Under the pieces are notes generated by a model. That model saw nothing but the letters and a program-made list of their open reading frames with translations. It was not told where the DNA came from and made no database searches. The position numbers were made by a program, and so were the translations under genes. A stretch of 64,000 nucleotides of DNA, from positions 14,024,571 to 14,088,570 of the forward strand of contig NC_045138.2 of NCBI RefSeq assembly GCF_008831285.2. The letters are read 5' to 3'. This document shows positions 36,780-45,938 of this stretch, one piece after another (position 1 is the stretch's first letter; every line of letters starts with the position of its first letter). This DNA is from Nymphaea colorata. Taxonomy: Eukaryota > Streptophyta > Magnoliopsida > Nymphaeales > Nymphaeaceae.

Positions 36780-37140
36780 GGGTGGAGAGAGTGTGGATAG
36801 GCGGAGCGGAGAGGCACCCAACCACAAACGAAGGATAGCGCTGTAGCCAAATATCAAAGTGGACTTCCCTCTGCACAAGGCATGCCACAGAATCAGACGA
36901 TGAGAAGGTGCTCTTGAAGACACTATTGTTGTGCTCCTCCCAAATACACCACTAAGAGGATATGAGTCACAACCTCCAGACATGACCCCAATAAAAGAAC
37001 AGATGGGAGAAAGACAATAGAGGAAAAAAAAGTGAATGGAAGGCAGGTCAGAAAGACTAGTAACAAAGACAATGCATAGGCAAAAACATTATAAAAAATT
37101 TGACAAAAAGTAAAAATGTGAATTCGAGACTTAGCCACGA
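36780..37140 (-). mobile_element. Decayed LINE-like fragment (C-terminal reverse-transcriptase zinc-binding region)
   Basis: On the minus strand a frame reads WCIWEEHNNSVFK, then a segment with CLVQREVHFDIW. This resembles the 'W.IW.ERN.R.F' end of plant non-LTR retrotransposon ORF2 proteins. The frame is bounded by stops just upstream, and the preceding VLLLGSCLEVV-like stretch is in another frame, so it is broken. No reverse transcriptase core, poly-A end or target duplication was identified. Confidence 0.35.
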
Positions 37141-37802
37141 TGAGATAAATGAGACATTGTTTAGCTAAACTAATACAAAGGTGCTGGAGAAAAAAAAACT
37201 GAGATTGTAGGCTTATATGATCATCATTTTGGCACGAGTAACGTTGAAAATGACATTTTCAAGCATGATATGCTCACGTTTAACATTGTAAATGAATTCG
37301 GGACGAATGGCCCAACAACTAAGGAGAAGGAAGTTTCCTTTTCTACACAAAACCAACCAAAACTACTACCCAAGTGAAGGTGGTCAGATCTCTCAACTCA
37401 ATTTATAAGTTGATGATTTGGGAGAAAAAATAGGGATCCTATGACATTTAAGCTTTTTATAATTTTGAGGCAGTTTATTTTCTAGTCGAGTCTGAGTGAC
37501 TACCAGCATATGCATGATTAAGCATCACGTGACCTTACAACTTGTGCCCAATGTACGCTTATTTGTATTAATCTAGAAGTCCTAACTTTGACTCAAAACA
37601 AAACAAGGGTTTTATCTTGTCTTGTCACAATTATTTCAGTATACATGATAATTAATTATTTTTTAAAAACTTCTATGCAATCATAAAAAAATTTCAAGGA
37701 TACAGTAACAGGCATTAACGTACAATAAGTGGGTTCTCCCCCAGTTTATTGGGCTGAACTGAAGATAAAAGAATGAATATATCGTCACGGATTGAGATGC
37801 GT

Positions 37803-37886
37803 CATTTGGGGTTAGGACGAGGAATATTAACACAGGACTTCATGCATTTGGGGTTAGGACGATGAATATTAACACATGACTTCATG
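37803..37886. repeat. 42-bp tandem duplication
   Basis: The copies at 37803-37844 and 37845-37886 both begin CATTTGGGGTTAGGACGA and differ at only a few positions. The duplication lies in intergenic DNA and has no coding meaning that I can see. Confidence 0.9.
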
Positions 37887-40224
37887 AATCTCTAATCCTT
37901 ATGATTGACTCGTGGAATAGTTGTGTTGACATCCCTGGTCATAGATCTTCAAGAAGAGGAAGAAAACGAAAACTACGAGGCATTTATTTTAAAATCGACT
38001 CAAATTGAATTAAACTTTTGAGTTTGCCTGGTTTCCGGTTTTCAGATTGCTTTCTTTTACATTGTTGGTGCTCGATCGGATATTATTTCAAATTTATTTA
38101 AAGCAGGTTTTATCCTTTAATTTTGAGTAATTATGATGCGTGAACTTTTGGTCATGCAAATAATTTATAAGAAAGAATTACAAAAAGTTGCCGAACGTTT
38201 AAGCGAACAACAACTAAGGGACTGCCTTGCACGATGTATGAACTATACATGCATATAAGCTGCACTTGCCAACTTCTTCTAAAACAGAGACAAAAGGAGG
38301 CTCCATGTACAAAATTTACAATTGTAAATATTGTTGGTCTGAATCCGTGGACATTGCCACGAGAATCCATTTCAGCAATCATACTCTCAACTAATCTTTG
38401 TATTTCTTGCTTCCCAAAATTATGAGTAACATAAAAAGTTGGTTCCCTTTAACTTCAAATTAAAGCACAGAGCTACCAACAAACACAATCTGTTAGATGA
38501 TTGCTGATGAGTTTCAATCTCATTGTACCCTCTCAAAAATTTCTGGAGTTTAGGGGCCTTCACTTGGGCGTTTCACTATGTTGAAAAGGCAGCTACAAGT
38601 CACTTTAAGATTGGTTTTATAATGATTAAACATTAAAACAGAGCGTTTTTGTACAATGAAGCAATTTGGTACAACCCATTTTTCTACCATTTTGCAGAAC
38701 GATATGGAACATTGGCTTTAGAACTTCAAATCCGTAGATTGAAGGAAGAAATAAAAGGCAAGATTGGTAACCGGTCAGATTTCACCTGGAATCAGTTGTA
38801 AAACCATGAAAAAGAGTCACTGAAGCTCCCAAATTGAATCCAAGGCAACAGTACTACCACCGTGCGAGCTTAAATCTGATTGTAAAATATAGTGAATGAA
38901 TTATTTTCTAATGTAGTTCAACACTTAGAAAATATTTTCACCTCTCTTTTTCCCCTGCAAAAATCGGGAGCCGCTTTAGAAACTCATGAGCGAGATCCAT
39001 AAACAATCCTCAAATCTGAAGACCAAATTTCTCCATCGAGTCTCAGTAGAACTGAACCCCTGAGATCAACGCCACTTGTATACGTTAGCTGGTTCCCGAG
39101 TCGGTAACAGTCAGAAATCTCGTGTGTGGAATATGACACTCATCGCGCCCCAACCAGAAGAGGGACGCTGTGCCTCCAGAAAGGATTTTCATCACCCAGT
39201 TACACGACTCGGCCAAGACAAATGCAATGATGGCAAGAATGAAGGAGATTGGCCCAAGAAGAGACCCATTGAAGAACCGACTCGATGAAACTCAACCACG
39301 AATCAACGATCAAAGAAGAAGAAGAACCCGCCCTCACCTTTTCCCATTCCAGAACCAGAAAACAAGACCCAAGAAATCTCTCCTCTCTCTCTCTCCCTGC
39401 TTTTCTGCCGTTCTGCGTCGCGTCCTGGAAGACCTCGATTTAAAACGCTTTAATAAAGAAACCCTAGTAAGGGCAAAAGTCGTCATTTGCCCTCCACAAT
39501 ATGCCTATTTTCGAACTTTGTCCCTTGGCGCGGGCATCGGTCCGGCTCGGAGGAATCGGCCGCATCGAGTCGAACCGGCTTGGTTTTTTCAGGTTTGGAT
39601 CTGATCGAGTCGACCCGAGGCGAGTACAGAGTACACGTCGGAGCTCATTGCCCGGGCTTACTTGGTGGCATACTAGCAGAGTTCGTAAAGTGCCCAAGCT
39701 GATCTAACTCGAACTCGGACCTTGTTGAAAACATAGGGCCCAGACTTGAACAAGGTCAGCCCCCTGTTTTTAAGATATGTTCTCTAAGAAGCAATATAGC
39801 AAGATGATCATATTGTTAATTTTCAATGCAATTTTCATTTAAATGTTGACTCTTTAGCTATTGAAGTTTGCACTTTATAAATTAATGGAATTCGCCCAGA
39901 TGGCCGCCCACGTTCGGTGATGTCCAAAGTGTGGAACTATTGAGCTACAAAATGATGCCCTTTCTTTTTTTTTTTTTTTTGAAAACCCTCTAAAAACTTT
40001 GGTATATGTTATTTTTGAAATTCTTTCTTATATTTTTCAATTTTTTTTACAGGGGCCAAACGATAATTTTCAAAACTTTTTGCAAAAGCCAACTTAAAAT
40101 TTTTAAAAATTATAGCTTTTTTTTTTTTGCCGTTTTCAAATTCTAGGGGGTGAGTGAGGGAGGGAGTCACTAAACCAAGCCTCCTTCTTATGTCACACAC
40201 GCTCACCGTGAGGGTTGGCAATAG

Positions 40225-40510
40225 AGGTGGGCATCAGGTCGAGTACCCAACGAGTACCCAATATTCGGCTCGATCGGGTCCTCATTCTAGTTTGGGCCCA
40301 AAAAAACCGGTTTTGATCGGTTCGATGGTGGCCCGATTCAGCCCATAAAATTTAAATATTATATTATTTTATTAATAATATATATTTTATTATTAAAAAT
40401 ATACTTTATATTAAAAAAACATTTTATATTTTTAAAAATATTTTTTATTATAATGGGGCCAAGTTTGAGTTTCTAACATCGGGTTGGCCTGGCCGGATGC
40501 CCAAACTTAT
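40225..40510. mobile_element. hAT-like non-autonomous element candidate
   Basis: The left end contains GTGGGCATCAGGTCGAG. The reverse complement of the right end contains TTTGGGCATCCGGCCAGG, an imperfect terminal inverted repeat around an AT-rich 290-bp interior. The GGGCATC.GG core is common at hAT-type termini. The target duplication is not clear, so the borders are approximate. Confidence 0.4.
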
Positions 40511-41085
40511 TTGGGGAGATATGTTTGTCACCAAAATACTTTGTTATCATTTTTATGAATTTTGAAGCAAATTCATGAAATAGTAGAACTAGTTGTCATG
40601 AAAAATTGACAAATTATTACATTGTCAAACGATCTCTATTGGGTTGAGAATGGAAGATGTTGCCCCATCTTTCCCGTTACACCTCCTCTTAAGGACGGAC
40701 CACATCTTAAGTTATACTTTAAAAACTATTCCATATTGAATAAATTACATAAACTATAATCTGCAAGGAACAAAAAAACGCAAACGCACATGAGATTTAT
40801 ACTACTTTAATAGTTCCATGACTTGAGCACTATCAATTTATGGGGTCTTCAAGGAAACGAGACCCACTTTCCTTGGAAGGACGGGCAAAAAATTTATTAA
40901 TTTGGTCTTAGGCAGGAAAGAAGATCTCGATGCATTTGGAGCTGCTTCTTGGAAGTTCTGGTTCAATTTTGACAAGATCCTTGGCAATATAAGTAATTCC
41001 AAAAAGTTGGTAGTTTTGAAACTAGAGCCAACCAGACATGCTCAAACAACAAATTATATAAAATGGATTCTTTAAATATTTCACC

Positions 41086-41128
41086 TCACACACACACACA
41101 CACACACATGTGTGTGTGTGTGTGTGTA
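41086..41128. repeat. (CA)n(TG)n self-complementary microsatellite
   Basis: A CA run of about 12 units meets a TG run of about 9 units at CATG, forming one long palindrome. It lies about 100 bp downstream of the stop codon of the minus-strand gene at 41231, so it may be transcribed in its 3' UTR. Confidence 0.9.
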
Positions 41129-41230
41129 TGTGGTGCCAGAGATACATACTCTCCATATATGAAATATCAAAGCATCAATTAAGATAGAAGTGAAAGGGAG
41201 GTGGAAAGGCCATCCAGTGGTAACACTAAT

Positions 41231-41629
41231 CTATGGCACCTTCTTCAGAGGGACGTTGTTCTTGTGGAGGCCTTTTGGCTCGCCATGAAGCAGATGATGT
41301 CCGACCAAGCCATGCTCCAGCACAAGCTTCTCTTCATCGCATTCCTCGCACTCATGATCTTCTTCCTCGCATTCTTCACACTCCTCTTCTTCCTCCTCCT
41401 CCTCCTCCTCCTCCTCTTCTTCGCACTTCTTATCAGCTTCAAAATGAAGTTTATCAGGGTGAATGGGATCACCAACTCCGGCAGTACCATCGACGGTTTC
41501 CGTCATGTTGGTAATGTTAACATGAGCCATGTGCACTTGGGGATGCTTCATTTCTCTGCCTCCATCCACTGCACAAAAGAAGCAGGCAATAGCTAGCAAG
41601 AGAGAAAGAAGAGGCACAAGGAACTTCAT
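41231..41629 (-). CDS. Secreted poly-Glu/Cys-rich small protein (cluster member 1)
   Basis: A 132-residue single-exon protein. Residues 1-24 are a clear signal peptide (MKFLVPLLSLLLAIACFFC...) with likely cleavage near AVDGG. The mature N-terminus has REMKHPQVHMAHVNITNMT, with two potential N-glycosylation sites, then a DPIHP segment. An acidic array follows: 14 consecutive Glu after a Cys, then CEEC, HECEEC and Asp/Glu residues. The tail is His/Lys-rich. The clustered CxxC pairs, acids and His suggest divalent metal or calcium binding in the apoplast; that function is inferred. The head of the mature protein matches the next gene to the right (44996-45436). The Glu run is encoded by GAG/GAA repeats, so its length may vary between alleles. 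No known named family was recognised. Confidence 0.8.
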   Translation of the reverse strand: MKFLVPLLSLLLAIACFFCAVDGGREMKHPQVHMAHVNITNMTETVDGTAGVGDPIHPDKLHFEADKKCEEEEEEEEEEEEEECEECEEEDHECEECDEEKLVLEHGLVGHHLLHGEPKGLHKNNVPLKKVP

Positions 41630-41697
41630 TGTTCACTGCAAGAGCTAAGCTGTACTGATCAAGGAAATGAGTGGGGAAAGGAAAAGGGATAGAGCCT

Positions 41698-41709
41698 GGT
41701 TTTATAGGA
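41698..41709 (-). promoter_or_regulatory. TATA box of cluster member 1
   Basis: On the minus strand it reads TCCTATAAAACC, about 70-80 nt before the ATG at 41629. The same 12 bases stand before the paralogue at 44996-45436 at a similar distance. Confidence 0.7.
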
Positions 41710-43099
41710 ATCTGTGGCCGAGTTGGTGTTCTTCCTTGTGGTTGTCATTTGTCAATGGTTGTTGCACTGGTTTTCCATATGAGTGCAACTGAGAAATGTA
41801 TATTATTTTGTATTTTACTGACAATTGGGCAGGGGAGGATTGGTAGATTTACTAATATAATGGATGACGAGGCCGCTCTCAAGGAATTGCATTGCATTGG
41901 AGATAAAAAGAAGATGCAACACTCAACATACGTCTCACCCATAAACACAAAACATTCTATAATGCTGATAAAGTTTGTTTAACAAGCGGTCATTGTGTAA
42001 TTTAATAAAGTATTTTTTTGGTGTTATCTAAGGTAGGGTGTAGTGTTGTAGTCTAGTGCACTGCAGCCACATAGAAGAATGAGGAGGAAACGTGTACTTA
42101 TAGGAGGTGAAATCGTGAGTATATATATATATGAATGAATGAATGAAGGCCCTTTAAAAGAATAACTGTCATGAGATAATGCCGATCGATAGAGACACCC
42201 TCATCAGCATTGAACTCTTCACATTCTGCATCTTAACTACGAGACTATAATAGGTAGAACATGGAACTCTTGTTGACAAGCCGTAAATATTTTTTGATAA
42301 AACAAAATCTAATGTAATCTTTTTGCCAGTTCTTCAAATAACGCAAGAACATTAACTAATTATGATAAAGATTTTGACAATATATAGCATGCAACATGCA
42401 TGATTTCCTACCAGGATGACACCATACAAGACATGAGTGTTTCATACGCTAAAAAGTAGACGGGCATCGGCCAGGCAGATACTTCATTCATTGATGAAAC
42501 TTAAATGATTCAGATACATACAAAATTAAATATTACAAAAAAAATGTTGAGAAGTAAGATTTGGTCTAATCTGGTACCATTTCAAAAAATCCCAAACATT
42601 ATACCTAATTATGTATGTGCTATTCGTTTAAAATTGATTTGAGCAAATATTCATGGGTGGGGCACTTTTTTTCACATTTTTTGGGATGATGGTCGCCTCA
42701 TTAATGTTCTCATATACAGAATTGAAGAAATAAACTTGAAAAAAAAGGAGGGATTTATGTTTATCATGGCACCGATACGGGCTGGTCCTTAGTTGCCGAT
42801 GTGCCGTATCGTTGCTTTCCATACCCGGCGTTCCGGTTTTTGACATAACCTCCACAACCACTATAGGTGAGTAGATTTTTTCATTGTATAAAATGAGTTG
42901 AATTGCCATACATATGGCGGAATATGTACGCACCATAATTTTAGAATGCACACTTTGTACGAAAAGGCAGAAAATATCTTTTGTCTTTCTTCTTTCGACA
43001 GAATATATGCCTGATCAGATCCACAAACTTAATCCACAATTTATACATGAACAGTAGATTATCTCTTTATTCATGAAGGAATCCCGATAAGGAGAAGCA

Positions 43100-43273
43100 C
43101 CTCAAAAAATACTGTTAAATCTCAAAGAATTTCATCACGCTCTTCTAGAATTTGTAGGTTTAATTTGGATCTCAAGTTTTAGTGCCCCTCAAAAAATACT
43201 GCTAAATCTCAAAGAATTTCATCACACTGCTTTAGAAATTGTAGGTTTAATTTGGATCTCGAGTTTTAGTGCC
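43100..43273. repeat. 87-bp tandem duplication
   Basis: The copies at 43100-43186 and 43187-43273 share CTCAAAAAATACTG at the start and GTTTTAGTGCCC at the end. They differ at only a handful of positions. Confidence 0.9.
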
Positions 43274-43529
43274 CTTATACATGTAAAGCTGGTTATATAC
43301 GCCACCTCCACGTATGTAATTTTTTTGTGCTATTTTAAGAATGACAAAAAAAGCCCATGATGAATAAAAAAAATTGTATGGATAAAAAAAAGAACCACAA
43401 AAAGAAGTTTTTGGGATTCAATAAAGGTAAAATTTGTCAGTCCGTATATGCATATCGTTATAACCAATATATCCCTTTAAGTAGTAAAAAAATGTTTTTG
43501 TTTTTTTTTTTGCCCTGCTTATAACATTA

Positions 43530-43830
43530 TCTCAATATCTCATAGATATTTTATTATCTCATATTTATACTCAGTGTTCTCTTATACATTTTTCCATTAC
43601 CTCATAAATATTGTATTATCTCATACGTATATTTAGCATCATCTCATGCATCTGTCTGTTAACTCATTATCTCATAACTTTTTGTTATATCGTAAACATT
43701 ATTATCTCATACTTATGTTTGACATTATCTCATACATCCGTCCGTTTGTTATCTCATTATCTCATAAATCTTTTGTTATCTCATAAACACCAAGTCATAC
43801 TTATTTTTTACTTCATACTATTTGTTATCT
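43530..43830. repeat. Degenerate TTATCTCATA minisatellite-like region
   Basis: The word TATCTCATA, or close variants, recurs more than ten times at irregular spacing of roughly 15-35 bp in AT-rich DNA. The strand shows a strong pyrimidine skew. No coding frame explains it. Confidence 0.75.
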
Positions 43831-44703
43831 CACACACATGCATATGTAATGTTTGAGCATGAAAGTAAATGTATATGTTGGTAGTAGGGTCGTACGCTCG
43901 TTAGGTACGCGAGAGTGGCACACATAACTAGGTATCTTAGACATGACCACTTTGAAAGCAAACAAGAAAAATGAACTCCCAAGTAAAAGTCAACATTCTA
44001 TTTGAATAGAGGAAAGGAAAGGATAAAAGGATGAAAGAGATAAAAATGAAAAGAAAATGAATGATTAGTGATGGATACAGAAAAATGAGAAAAGAAATAA
44101 AATGAAAGAAACTATTATAAAAGCTTGTTTACATAAGAAGGAAAAGAAAAGAAATATTTGTCTAACTATACAAATGAAAGAAAATAAAAGATCAATTTCT
44201 ATTTGTCTACAATTAATAATGCTTCTGACATGCACCGCTAATTTTGATTGAACATAGATCTCTCTTTCTCTCATTTATGTATATATATATATAGTCTTAG
44301 ATTAGAACTTGGATATACATCTCTCTCTTGAATGATTTTATTTATTAACTATAATAGTTTGGTCGGACTTGGACATCTCACTTCAGTAATTTGATTGCAC
44401 ATCTCTCTCTAAAAGTCGGCCCGTCTTAAACCAGAATGGGATCAACTTCTCTCGCTTTTCTTCATTGCTTGGTTCTTCATTATATTTTTATGTTATTCAA
44501 CTGGCAGTGTTTAAAAAAAATAAAAATTTGCATTTTTCATGTAATTTGTTAATGTCCATATGATCTGGAAGCTCATTCAGCCCCTATCAATAGCGATAGC
44601 CGATCGACTCTCTACCTCTCGACTCTCGAGTGAGCCCCAACAGACCAAACAACCACATTCGTAGAACAAGACATAGAACAGATTTAATTTAATTTCACTT
44701 TAT

Positions 44704-44823
44704 TATGAATAGTACATAAGTAACATGTAAGTTCATAAACGATTCCACATACATAATACCATATTACAAACAGTACATAAGTAATATGCAAGTCCATAAA
44801 CCACTCCACATACATAATACCAT
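44704..44823. repeat. 60-bp tandem duplication downstream of cluster member 2
   Basis: Two 60-bp units share AGTACATAAGTAA near their start and CCACATACATAATACCAT at the end, with about nine differences. They lie on the 3' side of the minus-strand gene ending at 44996 and may fall in its 3' UTR. Confidence 0.9.
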
Positions 44824-44995
44824 CACACACTCGCATCCATCACATGCATTAGCAACACAGAAGACCAGAAAAACCAAGAAAGAAAGAACCTAATCAAGAC
44901 TTCCGTTCTGCAGGGAAGAAGGTCATTGGTAAAGACTCCGTGGAGTCTTATTCGTGGCAGGAATTTGGCGACGGAGATCGTTGCTACGTTTTCGT

Positions 44996-45436
44996 TCATG
45001 GTTTTGCAACTGTTTGATTCTTGCTCTTACGCATTTTTTGATTCTTGAGAGCATGCTTGTCCCCGTGTTGCAACTTCTCGTCGCAGTCATCACAGTCATG
45101 ATCGTGCTCGTGTTCCTCGCAGTCGTCGCAGTCATGGTCGTGCTCACCTTCGTCGCAGTCATCACAGCGATCGCCATGGTCGTCGTCGTCGCAGTCGTCT
45201 TCGCATTCATAGTGGTGGTGTTCTTCATGCTCGAAGTCATCGCCCTCTTCATAATGCCCTTCATTTGGATGCAGCAGAGGCTTGCCATCTTTAGCCACGT
45301 GAGCGGTCTTGGTCATGTTGGTGAGGTTCACATGTGCAGTGGGCACTTGTGTCTCCTTCAGTTCTCTCCCTCCATTCACCACACTTAGGAAGGAGATGGC
45401 TAGAAGAAGAGAGAAAAGAAGCACAGAGGACTTCAT
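44996..45436 (-). CDS. Secreted His/Asp/Cys-rich small protein with CxxC repeats (cluster member 2)
   Basis: A 146-residue single-exon protein. The frame is open to an upstream ATG at 45463. I chose 45436 because it begins the signal peptide MKSSVLLFSLLLAISFLSVV and has A at -3. Mature start: GGRELKETQVPTAHVNLTNMT, cut before the last residue here, with two N-glycosylation sites. Then comes AKDGKPLLHP. A long acidic/His array has CxxxC and CxxC pairs, including three near-identical modules of the form DxDCDDC(D/E)E separated by EHEHDH-like spacers. The tail is Lys-rich. The arrangement is a strong candidate for zinc, copper, nickel or calcium binding; this is inference. It is paralogous to the gene at 41231-41629 by signal peptide, the AHVNxTNMTxT motif and the promoter core. 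Confidence 0.82.
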   Translation of the reverse strand: MKSSVLLFSLLLAISFLSVVNGGRELKETQVPTAHVNLTNMTKTAHVAKDGKPLLHPNEGHYEEGDDFEHEEHHHYECEDDCDDDDHGDRCDDCDEGEHDHDCDDCEEHEHDHDCDDCDEKLQHGDKHALKNQKMRKSKNQTVAKP

Positions 45437-45494
45437 TGTTTCACTAATGGAAGGTATGAACAAGCACGAGTGAAGAGACCAGAGGAGTTTGCTT

Positions 45495-45506
45495 GGTTTT
45501 ATAGGA
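45495..45506 (-). promoter_or_regulatory. TATA box of cluster member 2
   Basis: Minus-strand TCCTATAAAACC lies about 60-70 nt before the ATG at 45436. It is identical to the core in front of cluster member 1. Confidence 0.7.
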
Positions 45507-45836
45507 AGAAACTAAACTTGTTGGTTTTCTTTTGCTTTACTGTTGCAATACTGGTAGCCAATAAAAATGCAATAGAAAATGGCAAATTATGTATGAATTG
45601 TTGACTGAGTAAATATAAAATAAGTTGATCACCATTAATGGATGTCGAAGTCCTTGTCAAAATTGTTGCCATTGATGAAAGGAAGGACGACACTCGACCT
45701 ATTGCCCTCAAAACTGATTTTCATTGTCGCAATACAAAGGTACCAGAAAAACTTCTTTGAGAAGCCAAGTAAAATATTTCCTGCAAAGACGGATTTAGTG
45801 GCGGCTCCAGCCTGCAGCTGCACTCTAACATTGTCT

Positions 45837-45938
45837 GTTTGAACCAGTGTTGTCAATCTCCGTATCAGTTTGCCGAATGGTAACGATTCTCTGTTTGAAC
45901 GAGTGTTGTCAATCTCCGTATCAGTTTGCCGAATGGTA
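45837..45938. repeat. 56-bp tandem duplication
   Basis: GTTTGAAC(C/G)AGTGTTGTC begins copies at 45837 and 45893. Both continue through CAGTTTGCCGAATGGTA. The second copy is cut short at about 46 bp. Confidence 0.9.

Larger units (their letters stand above)
37141..41230. other. Intergenic DNA left of the His/acidic peptide cluster
   Basis: No gene is supported. The region 39090-39480 is less AT-rich and reads like a leader on the minus strand, with short hydrophobic open stretches, but no complete frame with a start could be built. 40340-40450 is extremely AT-rich. The MITE candidate at 40225-40510, the (CA)n(TG)n palindrome at 41086-41128 and the 42-bp duplication at 37803-37886 are listed separately. 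Confidence 0.5.
41710..44700. other. Intergenic DNA between cluster members 1 and 2
   Basis: No gene was found. The stretch holds an 87-bp tandem duplication and a TTATCTCATA-rich array, listed separately. CCGATACGGGC wording near 42773 resembles degraded repeat DNA also seen near 16960. The right end probably includes the 3' UTR of the minus-strand gene at 44996. Confidence 0.5.

Noticed and set aside
39090-39480. Possible minus-strand gene with a hydrophobic stretch (PISFILAIIAFVLAE)
   Set aside because: The frame has no ATG, is closed by stops on both sides within about 70 codons, and no splice arrangement joined it to a start. It could be a relic exon but is not supportable.
43530-43830. 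CRISPR-like array
   Set aside because: The repeated word is short, irregularly spaced and degenerate, and this is plant nuclear DNA.
44923-45388. Other frames over cluster member 2 (Thr/Met-rich minus frame and Val-rich plus frame)
   Set aside because: Shadow frames of the same trinucleotide repeats. They lack a signal peptide and a plausible start.
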